A model generated the notes under the pieces. It was not told the origin of the DNA and made no database searches. It saw nothing but the letters and a program-made list of their open reading frames with translations. This document shows, piece after piece, positions 1-5,581 of a DNA stretch of 16,640 nt. The stretch comes from Lachnospiraceae bacterium (GTDB lineage: Bacteria > Bacillota > Clostridia > Lachnospirales > Lachnospiraceae). The stretch lies in NCBI GenBank assembly GCA_009774615.1, contig VSOC01000033.1, positions 1-16,640 on the forward strand, read 5' to 3'. The position numbers and the translations under genes are program-made. Numbering within the stretch: position 1 is the first letter of the stretch; each line of letters starts with the position of its first letter.

Positions 1-28
1 AAGACCTCCTGTTTTCCAGGAGGTCTTT
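1..28 (-). terminator. Intrinsic terminator hairpin of the tRNA-Gln unit
   Basis: Perfect 11-bp stem (positions 1-11 with 17-27) and a 5-nt loop lie directly downstream of the minus-strand tRNA. The U-tract expected in this direction would fall before position 1 and cannot be seen, so the terminator call rests on the hairpin and its place. On the + strand it ends in only three T. Confidence 0.75.
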
Positions 29-30
29 CA

Positions 31-102
31 CTGGGCTACAAGGATTCGAACCTTGAACTGACGGAGTCAGAGTCCGTTGCCTTACCATTTGGCGATAGCC
101 CA
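31..102 (-). tRNA. tRNA-Gln, anticodon CUG
   Basis: The reverse complement folds as a complete cloverleaf. The acceptor stem TGGGCTA pairs with TAGCCCA and the discriminator base is G. The anticodon stem ACGGA/TCCGT encloses loop CTCTGAC, so the anticodon is CTG and reads CAG (Gln). The T arm CAAGG-TTCGAAT-CCTTG carries the invariant TTCGA. No CCA is encoded, so CCA would be added after transcription. A strong promoter (142-170) and a hairpin terminator (1-28) flank it, so it appears to be a single-tRNA unit. There is no sign of an integrated element or a duplicated 3' end beside it in this window. Confidence 0.96.
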
Positions 103-141
103 TTCTATTGTTTTCCAGCCATATGAATGACTGCGAAAGTT

Positions 142-170
142 ATTATACTTATCTTTTGGGAATTCGTCAA
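142..170 (-). promoter_or_regulatory. Sigma-A promoter of tRNA-Gln
   Basis: On the minus strand: -35 TTGACG (170-165), 17-bp spacer, perfect -10 TATAAT (147-142). Initiation would fall near 135, about 33 nt before the mature tRNA 5' end at 102. The near-consensus hexamers fit the high output needed for a tRNA. Confidence 0.88.
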
Positions 171-249
171 GTACTTTTTTGATTTTTCATGGTTTTTCAG
201 CCCTTGTTTTTATTTTTTATAGCAGAAAATGATAATTCCATTTGTTTAA

Positions 250-278
250 TTGTAAAAAAATGTAAAAAACTGTAGAAT
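250..278 (+). promoter_or_regulatory. Putative promoter of the Fst-like toxin mRNA
   Basis: -35 TTGTAA (250-255), 17-bp spacer, -10 TAGAAT (273-278). Initiation near 285 would give a toxin mRNA of about 230 nt ending at the 483-514 hairpin. That is close to the size reported for the RNA I toxin message of par(pAD1). Confidence 0.62.
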
Positions 279-312
279 AACGCAGGAAATTATGTTAAGA
301 TAACGATGTTAC

Positions 313-343
313 CACCTCCTACACTTGGTACGGGAAGGAGGTG
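313..343 (+). promoter_or_regulatory. SD-sequestering hairpin in the toxin 5' UTR
   Basis: CACCTCCT (313-320) is an exact 8-bp complement of AGGAGGTG (336-343), which is the toxin gene's near-perfect Shine-Dalgarno. Folding hides the ribosome binding site in a 15-nt-loop stem. A 5' stem-loop that limits ribosome access is a known feature of the Fst toxin mRNA. The pairing is directly visible; its role here is inferred. Confidence 0.75.
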
Positions 344-370
344 TTCAATGTGGAAGTGTTGCTGTCTTTA
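344..370 (+). repeat. Direct repeat copy 1 over the toxin start codon
   Basis: TTCAATGTGGA (344-354) plus TTGCTGTCTTTA (359-370), separated by 4 nt, span the toxin start codon and its first codons. The same two blocks recur at 521-546 with one mismatch in the first block, none in the second, and a 3-nt gap. This resembles the DRa/DRb pair of par(pAD1), through which antitoxin RNA pairs with the toxin translation start. Confidence 0.8.
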
Positions 371-436
371 CTGGTCGCTGTTGTGGCAAGTGTGATAAGT
401 CATTTCATTTGCAAATGGCTGGACGACGATAAGTAA
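350..436 (+). CDS. Fst-like type I toxin peptide (28 aa, single membrane segment)
   Basis: This short GTG-initiated ORF encodes a 28-residue peptide beginning MEVLLSLLVAVVASVIS. A hydrophobic helix covers residues about 3-20, followed by a basic/aromatic patch (ICKW, 20-23) and an acidic tail (LDDDK). That plan (short N-terminus, one membrane helix, charged cytoplasmic tail with an Asp run) is that of Fst/Ldr-type toxins of Gram-positive bacteria, which disturb the membrane and nucleoid when overproduced. The GTG at 350 is chosen because AAGGAGGTG sits 6 nt upstream. An overlapping ATG at 348 is in another frame and gives only a Cys/Trp-rich 15-mer. The SD is locked in a hairpin, the start lies in a direct repeat, and a convergent antisense promoter and shared terminator lie downstream. 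The toxin call is family inference; activity is untested. Alternatives are a holin-like peptide or another small membrane protein. Confidence 0.8.
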   Translation: MEVLLSLLVAVVASVISHFICKWLDDDK

Positions 437-482
437 CGGGTAATCAGCCTATGGTTTAAGCCGCCATACCAAAAAAGGAATA

Positions 483-514
483 GAACACCCCGGAGTAGCA
501 GCTCCGGGGTGTTC
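483..514. terminator. Bidirectional terminator shared by toxin mRNA and antisense RNA
   Basis: A perfect 13-bp stem (483-495 with 502-514) with a 6-nt loop is followed by GTTTTGTT on the + side and by TATTCCTTTTTTGG on the - side. It lies between two converging promoters and can end both transcripts, as in known Fst loci. Confidence 0.88.
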
Positions 515-520
515 GTTTTG

Positions 521-546
521 TTCAGTGTGGATAATTGCTGTCTTTA
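521..546 (+). repeat. Direct repeat copy 2, inside the antisense RNA
   Basis: TTCAGTGTGGA (521-531) and TTGCTGTCTTTA (535-546) repeat the blocks at 344-370. Because this copy is transcribed from the opposite strand, it supplies the antitoxin RNA with sequence complementary to the toxin initiation region. Confidence 0.8.
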
Positions 547-556
547 ATCCACTTGT

Positions 557-585
557 AGTATACCATATCCCATTTTGGTTTGCAA
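557..585 (-). promoter_or_regulatory. Promoter of the antisense antitoxin RNA
   Basis: Minus strand: -35 TTGCAA (585-580), 17-bp spacer, -10 TATACT (562-557). It is closer to consensus than the toxin promoter, consistent with excess antitoxin RNA. It points toward the toxin gene, and no other gene lies downstream that it could serve. Confidence 0.78.
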
Positions 586-677
586 TATTTTTTGTGTAAT
601 TTCAGGCGATTTCTCCCTTCCATGCCCCACCTTCCACATTTTTCCTCTATTTTTCCCTGACTGGCGATAACATAGGC

Positions 678-706
678 TGGACAATTAGCGGAGAATCATA
701 TATAAT
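678..706 (+). promoter_or_regulatory. Sigma-A promoter of the thioesterase gene
   Basis: -35 TGGACA (678-683), 17-bp spacer, -10 TATAAT (701-706). Initiation near 713 leaves a leader of about 94 nt that includes the palindrome at 761-788. Confidence 0.82.
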
Positions 707-760
707 AGTAATGATTTTTGATTTTCAGTTTTATATTTTAATGCTCTGATGAATGAAAGG

Positions 761-788
761 GTTACTGTGAACATCCATGCACAGTAAC
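761..788. repeat. Hyphenated palindrome, intergenic family copy 1
   Basis: GTTACTGTG (761-769) and CACAGTAAC (780-788) form a perfect 9-bp inverted repeat around 10 nt. It lies in the thioesterase leader, 18 nt before the chosen start. Related elements occur at 9609-9634 and 12729-12754. It could act as an RNA hairpin or a DNA operator; the sequence does not decide. Confidence 0.75.
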
Positions 789-806
789 ATGAAAGGTTTT
801 ACGTCC

Positions 807-1535
807 ATGTATCAGTTGAAAAGCCGTGTCCGTTACAGTGAAACCGGGGAAGACGGATGTCTTAGCCTGACTGGCTTGATTAATTATTTCCAGGACTGCA
901 GTACTTTCCACTCGGAGGACTGCCATATGGGCCTGGCCTATCTTTTGGAACAGCGAAAAGCCTGGATGCTTTCTTCCTGGAGGCTGCTTATCGAACGCTA
1001 TCCTGCACTGGGAGAGGAGATCACAGTAGGCACCTGGCACTGTGGGAGGAAAGGGATTTACGGTTATCGGAATTTTGTCCTTTTTGACCGCGAAGACCAT
1101 CTTTTGGCAGAAGCAGATTCGGCATGGTTTTTGCTGAATCTGGATACGGGTACGCCCTGTCGGGTGATGCCGGAGGATGTGGAAGGCTATGGCGTGCCGG
1201 GAGAGCCTCTGCCGCTGAAAAGAACACCGGGGAAAATTGATCTTTCAGGAACCCGTGCCTGCGGGGAGAAAATCACGGTTAGTCCTTACCACATCGACAC
1301 GAACCATCATGTGAATAATGCCCAGTACATTGCATTTGCCAGGGAGGCAGCCGGGATTTCCTTTCCGATTGCTGAACTTCGGGCGGACTACCGCAGGGCG
1401 GCTGTTCTGGGGGATGTGATAGAGCTAAGGACAGACAGGCGGACCGATGAACGGCCGGCAGAAGTTACCGTAGGTTTGTTTAATGCACAGGGTGAGCCTT
1501 ATGCAGCCGTGTGGATGAAAGCAAAGAACGTTTAA
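807..1535 (+). CDS. Acyl-ACP thioesterase (FatA/FatB-like, PF01643 type)
   Basis: The enzyme hydrolyses acyl-acyl carrier protein in the cytoplasm and releases free fatty acid. The 242-residue product has the double hot-dog plan of bacterial acyl-ACP thioesterases. The N-terminal hot dog (about 3-130) opens with YQLKSRVRYSE and LINYFQDCSTFHSE, then SSWRLLIERYP. The C-terminal hot dog (about 150-240) holds D-x-N-x-HVNN with D164, N166 and H168, matching the catalytic DxNxHVNN of plant Fat enzymes. Start: ATG 807 is preferred because family proteins begin at this M-Y and GAAAGG lies 10 nt upstream. An earlier in-frame ATG at 777 would put its start codon inside the palindrome and lacks a placed SD. 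It has its own promoter. The next gene is 85 bp downstream with no terminator seen, so read-through is likely. Substrate chain length cannot be read from sequence. Confidence 0.9.
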   Translation: MYQLKSRVRYSETGEDGCLSLTGLINYFQDCSTFHSEDCHMGLAYLLEQRKAWMLSSWRLLIERYPALGEEITVGTWHCGRKGIYGYRNFVLFDREDHLLAEADSAWFLLNLDTGTPCRVMPEDVEGYGVPGEPLPLKRTPGKIDLSGTRACGEKITVSPYHIDTNHHVNNAQYIAFAREAAGISFPIAELRADYRRAAVLGDVIELRTDRRTDERPAEVTVGLFNAQGEPYAAVWMKAKNV

Positions 1536-1620
1536 AGAAATTAGTGACCGCAAGAAAAACGAAATAACAGCGCACCACAAGACCACTACAGGAATACAAG
1601 GCAGCATAACGGAGGGAAGA

Positions 1621-2454
1621 ATGATTGAGTTAGGAAAAGTGCAGGAGTTAGAAGTTGCCCGTATAAAGACATTTGGCGTTTACTTAAGTGAGGACAGGAC
1701 AGGCGAAAACAGTGTGCTGCTTCCGAAAAAACAGGTTCCCGAAGGAACAAAGGTTGGGGACAGGCTTAAGGTGTTTATCTATAAAGATTCGGAAGATCGC
1801 CTTATTGCAACGATAAGAATCCCGAAGCTTCAGTTGGGGGAATGTGCGGTTCTGACGGTTAAGGAGGTTGCCAAGATCGGCGCTTTCCTGGACATGGGCC
1901 TGGAAAAGGATCTTCTTCTTCCTTTTAAAGAACAGAGCCATCCCGTGCAAAAAGGGGAGGAGTGCCTGGTTGCACTCTACATAGACAAGAGCAGCCGGCT
2001 TGCTGCCACGATGAAGGTTTATTCCTACATGAGCAATACTTCGCCCTACCATGCCGACGATGAAGTTCGGGGAAGGATTTATGAAATTAATGAAAAGCTG
2101 GGCGCGTTTGTTGCTGTGGACTACCGCTATTACGGATTGATTCCCAAAAAGGAGTTATTTGACAATTACCGTGAGGGGGATGAGGTGGTGTGCCGGGTGA
2201 TCAAGGTCAGAGATGACGGCAAGCTGGATTTAAGTCCCCGAAAAAAGGCTTACCTGCAGATGGATGCGGACGCCGAAGCCGTGCTTAAGGTGATTGGAGA
2301 ATTTGACGGTGTTCTGCCGTTTAACGACAAGGCAAGCCCTGAAACCATTAAGCGCGAGTTCCATATGAGCAAGAACGCATTTAAACGCGCCGTGGGGCGG
2401 CTGTTAAAAGAAGGTAAAATTAAAATCACAGAAAAAACGATTGAACAATTATAG
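1621..2454 (+). CDS. cvfB: CvfB-like S1 RNA-binding protein
   Basis: At 277 residues, this matches the CvfB/YitL family (conserved virulence factor B), cytoplasmic RNA-binding proteins linked to post-transcriptional control in Staphylococcus. Three S1-like barrels occur in order. The first (about 3-60) opens with MIELGKVQELEVARIKTFGVYL. The second (about 64-130) includes KIGAFLDMGLEKDLLLPFKEQ. The third (about 145-210) includes GRIYEINEKLGAFVAVDYRYYGLIPKKEL. A C-terminal winged helix (about 215-277) contains SPETIKREFHMSKNAFKRAVGRLLKEGKI. The length and domain order are those of the family. GGAGGGAAGA precedes the ATG. Its TAG stop overlaps the SD of the next gene, so the two are probably translationally coupled. 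Targets in this organism are unknown. Confidence 0.9.
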   Translation: MIELGKVQELEVARIKTFGVYLSEDRTGENSVLLPKKQVPEGTKVGDRLKVFIYKDSEDRLIATIRIPKLQLGECAVLTVKEVAKIGAFLDMGLEKDLLLPFKEQSHPVQKGEECLVALYIDKSSRLAATMKVYSYMSNTSPYHADDEVRGRIYEINEKLGAFVAVDYRYYGLIPKKELFDNYREGDEVVCRVIKVRDDGKLDLSPRKKAYLQMDADAEAVLKVIGEFDGVLPFNDKASPETIKREFHMSKNAFKRAVGRLLKEGKIKITEKTIEQL

Positions 2455-2463
2455 GAGGAAGAC

Positions 2464-3048
2464 GTGGACCCGATAGATTATTACAATAAGTACGCAGCAA
2501 AAGTGTTTGAGGATACGGTAGATCAGAATATGGAATCCATTACCGGTGAATTTTTGGCTCTTTTGGACGAGGGCGATACGATTCTGGATATGGGATGCGG
2601 TTCCGGGCGGGACAGCCTGACTTTTTATGAACTGGGCTATGATGTAACGCCGCTGGATGCTTCGGAGGAGATGTGCAGGCTGGCAGAGGTACATACGGGC
2701 CTGGATGTGCTGCAGATGAGTTATGAGGAGATGGAGTTTGACGGTGCATTTGACGGCGTGTGGGCCTGTGCAGCGCTTATTCACATCCCCAAGGAGGAAC
2801 TTTCGGGAATTTTTGCCCGTGTTGCAAAAGCGCTTGACGAGGATGGTATTTTCTATCTCTCCATGCGCCTGGGCGATTTTGAAGGTTTTCGCGGCGAACG
2901 GTATTTCAGCTTTTATTCTGAGAAAGAACTGCGTTCTTACCTGGAGGCAGACGGATTCTTCCATGTAGAAAAAGAATGGATCACCAAGGATGTCCGCTCA
3001 AACCATGCGGACACCCAGTGGATTAATGTATTGGCAAGAAAGCGTTAA
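2464..3048 (+). CDS. Class I SAM-dependent methyltransferase (small, substrate unknown)
   Basis: The 194-residue product has a Rossmann-type methyltransferase fold. Motif I is ILDMGCGSGRD (40-50) for S-adenosylmethionine. An acidic residue ending strand 2 is in PLDAS (D65), and a later strand (FDGVWACAALIHIPKEEL) fits motif IV. The C-terminus has the usual GFFHVEKEW hairpin before the last strand. Start: GTG 2464 follows AGGAGG (2453-2458) with ideal spacing, and that SD overlaps the cvfB stop codon. It resembles general methyltransferases of the Methyltransf_11/25 groups and loosely TehB-type proteins. No specific substrate domain is present, so only the enzyme class is claimed. A strong terminator follows at 3104. 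Cotranscription with cvfB is well supported by the spacing; a shared function is only a guess. Confidence 0.86.
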   Translation: MDPIDYYNKYAAKVFEDTVDQNMESITGEFLALLDEGDTILDMGCGSGRDSLTFYELGYDVTPLDASEEMCRLAEVHTGLDVLQMSYEEMEFDGAFDGVWACAALIHIPKEELSGIFARVAKALDEDGIFYLSMRLGDFEGFRGERYFSFYSEKELRSYLEADGFFHVEKEWITKDVRSNHADTQWINVLARKR

Positions 3049-3103
3049 AAGCGGAAGAAGGGCTGCTGTTTATACGGACAGCTGCGGAAAATGTTCCTAT
3101 TAT

Positions 3104-3140
3104 AAGGCAGTCAAGAATTACTGACTGCCTTTTTCTTTTT
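3104..3140 (+). terminator. Intrinsic terminator after the methyltransferase gene
   Basis: AAGGCAGTCA (3104-3113) pairs perfectly with TGACTGCCTT (3122-3131) around an 8-nt loop and is followed by TTTCTTTTTT. It ends the thioesterase-cvfB-methyltransferase group. Confidence 0.9.
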
Positions 3141-3180
3141 TGGATATACTTATTATTAAAGTTCAGGCATGGAGGAGAAG

Positions 3181-4023
3181 ATGAAAAAAAGAACAGCAGC
3201 GATGGATTATCTGTTATTGATCGCGGGAGCCTTTATTATGGGCTTTGCCATTAAAAATATTTACGATCCGCTGAATCTGGTTACCGGAGGAGTATCGGGT
3301 CTTGCAATTGTTATTAAATCAAAGGTGGGCGTGCCGCTCTGGCTGACCAATACCCTGTTAAATATTCCGCTGTTTCTGGCGTCTTACCGGATTAAGGGAT
3401 GGAGGTTTATCAAACGAACCCTGGTTTCTACGGTTTCTCTCTCCCTCTCCCTCTATGTTATCCCGGAAATGATGATTATGCCTGCGGATGATATCCTGCT
3501 GTCCGCACTTTTTGGCGGGTTAATCAGCGGTGTGGGAAGCGGAATGGTATTTATGACGCAGGCGACTACAGGCGGAACGGATATGCTGGCTGCCCTGCTG
3601 CAGAAAATCATGCCCCATTACAGTGTACCGCAGATTATGCAGGTTTTGGATGCAGCCATCGTTTTAACAGGTGCGGCTGTTTTTGGCATTCGTCCGACAC
3701 TCTATGCCTTAATCGCCATCTATGCCGTAACCCGGATGTCCGACGGGATTTTGGAAGGGCTGAAGTTTTCCAAGATGGTCTATATTATCTCGGATCGCTA
3801 TGAGGAAATTGCGGGGACAATTATGGAGGAGATCGATCGGGGCGTAACCGGTCTTCGGGCCGAGGGGATGTATTCGGGCAGCGATAAAATGATGCTCTGC
3901 TGCGTTGTATCGCGAAAGGAGATCAGCCAGATTAAGGAAATCGTCCGGGAATACGATCCGAGAGCCTTTGTTATCGTGAGTGATGTCCGGGAAGTGCTGG
4001 GAGAAGGCTTTATCGAATATTGA
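3181..4023 (+). CDS. YitT family membrane protein
   Basis: This integral membrane protein of unknown biochemical role has 280 residues. The N-terminal YitT membrane domain (about 8-200) has five or six hydrophobic segments and typical phrases: AFIMGFAIKNIYDPLNLVTGG, then TNTLLNIPLF, then FGGLISGVGSGMVF, then TGGTDMLA. A cytoplasmic DUF2179 domain follows (about 205-275, from YIISDRYEEIAGTIMEEIDRG through VSDVREVLGEG). Both domains are intact. Start: ATG 3181 is chosen over an in-frame ATG at 3169, because GGAGGAG (3171-3177) is then correctly placed 4 nt upstream; with the earlier start the SD would be inside the gene. It is flanked by terminators and so forms a single-gene unit. The family is sometimes proposed to be a transporter, but no substrate is established. 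Confidence 0.9.
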   Translation: MKKRTAAMDYLLLIAGAFIMGFAIKNIYDPLNLVTGGVSGLAIVIKSKVGVPLWLTNTLLNIPLFLASYRIKGWRFIKRTLVSTVSLSLSLYVIPEMMIMPADDILLSALFGGLISGVGSGMVFMTQATTGGTDMLAALLQKIMPHYSVPQIMQVLDAAIVLTGAAVFGIRPTLYALIAIYAVTRMSDGILEGLKFSKMVYIISDRYEEIAGTIMEEIDRGVTGLRAEGMYSGSDKMMLCCVVSRKEISQIKEIVREYDPRAFVIVSDVREVLGEGFIEY

Positions 4024-4092
4024 CAAGGCGTATTTACATTTTCTTACGAAAATTTGACATTTCGGATAATTTTTCTTTTCGATGTACAGATT

Positions 4093-4120
4093 AGCCAAAA
4101 AGAAAATTTTCTTTTTGGCT
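4093..4120. terminator. 28-bp perfect palindrome, probable terminator of yitT
   Basis: AGCCAAAAAGAAAA (4093-4106) is followed at once by its exact complement (4107-4120), giving a 14-bp fold-back with no designed loop. The exit on + is ATTTC, a weak U-tract. It lies 70 bp after yitT and about 140 bp before the ABC ATPase gene. It could end yitT transcription, act in both directions, or be an operator. Confidence 0.6.
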
Positions 4121-4257
4121 ATTTCAAGGGTAGTAAAAAAAGTAAATCTTTTGTATGATTACAGCATGAAGATAAAAGCGTCCGGTGGGGGCCGGAGTTT
4201 ATTATCTTGAACCACAAATTAAAATGTATTGATTGAGAGAAAGTAGGAGGATCGGTA

Positions 4258-5370
4258 ATGGCTAGTTTATCGTTAAGACATGTTGAAAAGAGATATCCCA
4301 ATGGATTTGTTGCAGTTAAGGATTTTAACCTGGAAATCGCTGATAAGGAATTTATTATTTTCGTAGGACCGTCCGGATGTGGAAAGTCTACCACACTTCG
4401 TATGATTGCCGGTCTGGAAGATATTTCTTCTGGTGAGTTATACATTGATGACCGTCTGGTTAATGATGTAGAGCCGAAAGATCGTGATATCGCGATGGTA
4501 TTCCAGAACTACGCTCTGTATCCGCACATGTCCGTATATGACAATATGGCATTCGGCTTAAAGCTGAGAAAGACTCCGAAGGATGAGATCGATAAGCTGG
4601 TTCAGGAAGCTGCAAGAATCCTTGACCTGTCCCATCTGTTAGACAGAAAGCCGAAGGCTCTTTCCGGTGGTCAGAGACAGCGTGTTGCTATGGGTCGTGC
4701 TATTGTCCGCAGCCCGAAGGTATTCTTAATGGACGAGCCGCTGTCCAACCTGGATGCAAAGTTAAGAGGTCAGATGCGTGTTGAGATTTCCAAGCTGCAT
4801 CAGAGATTGGAAGCAACCATTATTTACGTAACCCATGACCAGACAGAGGCTATGACCCTGGGAACCAGAATCGTTGTTATGAAGGACGGTATCGTTCAGC
4901 AGGTTGATTCTCCGCAGAACTTATATGACAAGCCAACCAACAAGTTCGTTGCAGGCTTTATCGGCGCTCCGCAGATGAACCTGGTTGATGCAACTGTAGC
5001 AAAGAGCGGTGCAGATGTTACCCTGACCTTTGATAATAATACGATTGCATTGCCGGCTGACAAGGCAAAGAAGCTGGAAGCTGCAGGCTATGTAGGAAAG
5101 ACCGTTACCATGGGTATTCGTCCGGAAGATTTACACGATGATGAAGCCTGGCTGGCAGCAAATCCAAAGGCTGTATTCTCCGCAACCATCCGTGTATACG
5201 AAATGCTTGGTGCAGAAGTTTACTTATACTTCAACCTGGGCGAAACCAGCTGTACTGCCCGCGTAAATCCGCGTACCACGGCAAGACCTGGCGATACGAT
5301 TAAGCTGGCTATGGATTTAACCAAGATTCATGTATTTGATAAGGACAGCGAGAACGTAATTCTTAACTAA
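4258..5370 (+). CDS. msmK: Sugar ABC transporter ATPase, MsmK/UgpC type, stand-alone
   Basis: This cytoplasmic ATPase energises carbohydrate ABC importers of the CUT1 class. The ABC domain (about 4-235) has Walker A GPSGCGKST (about 38-46), Q-loop VFQNYALYPHMSV, signature LSGGQRQRVAMGRA, Walker B VFLMDEPLSNLDA and switch His in YVTHDQTEAMT. The C-terminal TOBE/MalK-type regulatory region (about 236-370) includes GIRPEDL. At 370 residues it is family length. AGGAGG sits 7-8 nt before the ATG. No permease or binding-protein gene is adjacent. In Streptococcus (MsmK) and Bacillus (MsmX) such lone ATPases serve several importers, and the same is inferred here. Codon use is clearly more optimised than in its neighbours (Arg mostly AGA/CGT, many GGT and ACC), suggesting very high expression. 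NCBI-style naming would be ugpC; the exact symbol is a convention. Confidence 0.92.
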   Translation: MASLSLRHVEKRYPNGFVAVKDFNLEIADKEFIIFVGPSGCGKSTTLRMIAGLEDISSGELYIDDRLVNDVEPKDRDIAMVFQNYALYPHMSVYDNMAFGLKLRKTPKDEIDKLVQEAARILDLSHLLDRKPKALSGGQRQRVAMGRAIVRSPKVFLMDEPLSNLDAKLRGQMRVEISKLHQRLEATIIYVTHDQTEAMTLGTRIVVMKDGIVQQVDSPQNLYDKPTNKFVAGFIGAPQMNLVDATVAKSGADVTLTFDNNTIALPADKAKKLEAAGYVGKTVTMGIRPEDLHDDEAWLAANPKAVFSATIRVYEMLGAEVYLYFNLGETSCTARVNPRTTARPGDTIKLAMDLTKIHVFDKDSENVILN

Positions 5371-5423
5371 CTGATAAAATTGGTCTGAATGGCGAGAAAC
5401 CGTACAAAATAGACGAAAAAAAG

Positions 5424-5457
5424 AAGCAGGCGATGAGATACTCGCTTGCTTTTTTTT
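5424..5457 (+). terminator. Intrinsic terminator of the ABC ATPase gene
   Basis: AAGCAGGCGA (5424-5433) pairs with TCGCTTGCTT (5442-5451) with one G-U pair and an 8-nt loop, followed by an uninterrupted T run to 5457. Confidence 0.92.
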
Positions 5458-5482
5458 ACGGTTTGCATTAATATAGTATACA
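5454..5482 (+). promoter_or_regulatory. Possible promoter of the CdaR-like regulator
   Basis: TTTTAC (5454-5459), 17 bp, TATACA (5477-5482). The -35 is poor and overlaps the preceding T-tract. Alternative pairings in this AT-rich stretch are possible, so the call is tentative. Confidence 0.35.
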
Positions 5483-5581
5483 GGGACGTTTTCAGGTTAC
5501 TGTGAGGGTTTATATTTGAAACTTCTGTCACGGCAACGGTTATTGTATTCGCGTAAAAATAAATGATAAGGAGAGAATGGC

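Larger units (their letters stand above)
478..550 (-). ncRNA. Antisense antitoxin RNA (RNA II-like)
   Basis: A strong minus-strand promoter (557-585) predicts initiation near 550, and the 483-514 hairpin with a T-rich exit on this strand (TTTTTT at about 470-475, after TATTCC) predicts ending near 478-470. The RNA would be about 70-80 nt. Its 5' half contains the complement of repeat copy 2 (521-546). It can therefore pair in trans with copy 1 over the toxin start codon: a 12-nt perfect block plus an 11-nt block with one mismatch. It also shares the terminator loop sequence in complement. RNA II of par(pAD1) has the same size and plan. Exact ends are inferred. Confidence 0.72.

Noticed and set aside
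31..102. tRNA-Gln as an integration site with adjacent element
   Set aside because: No duplicated tRNA 3' end, integrase or phage-like gene is seen in the window; the other side of the tRNA is outside it.
348..395. Cys/Trp-rich 15-codon ORF from ATG 348 overlapping the toxin gene
   Set aside because: The overlapping GTG frame has better SD spacing and gives the Fst-like membrane peptide; the ATG frame gives MWKCCCLYW..., unlike any toxin family I recognise.
762..1100. Long antisense frames inside the thioesterase, regulator, asnA and other genes
   Set aside because: They lie opposite well-supported coding sequence with family motifs and lack SD sites or recognisable domains.
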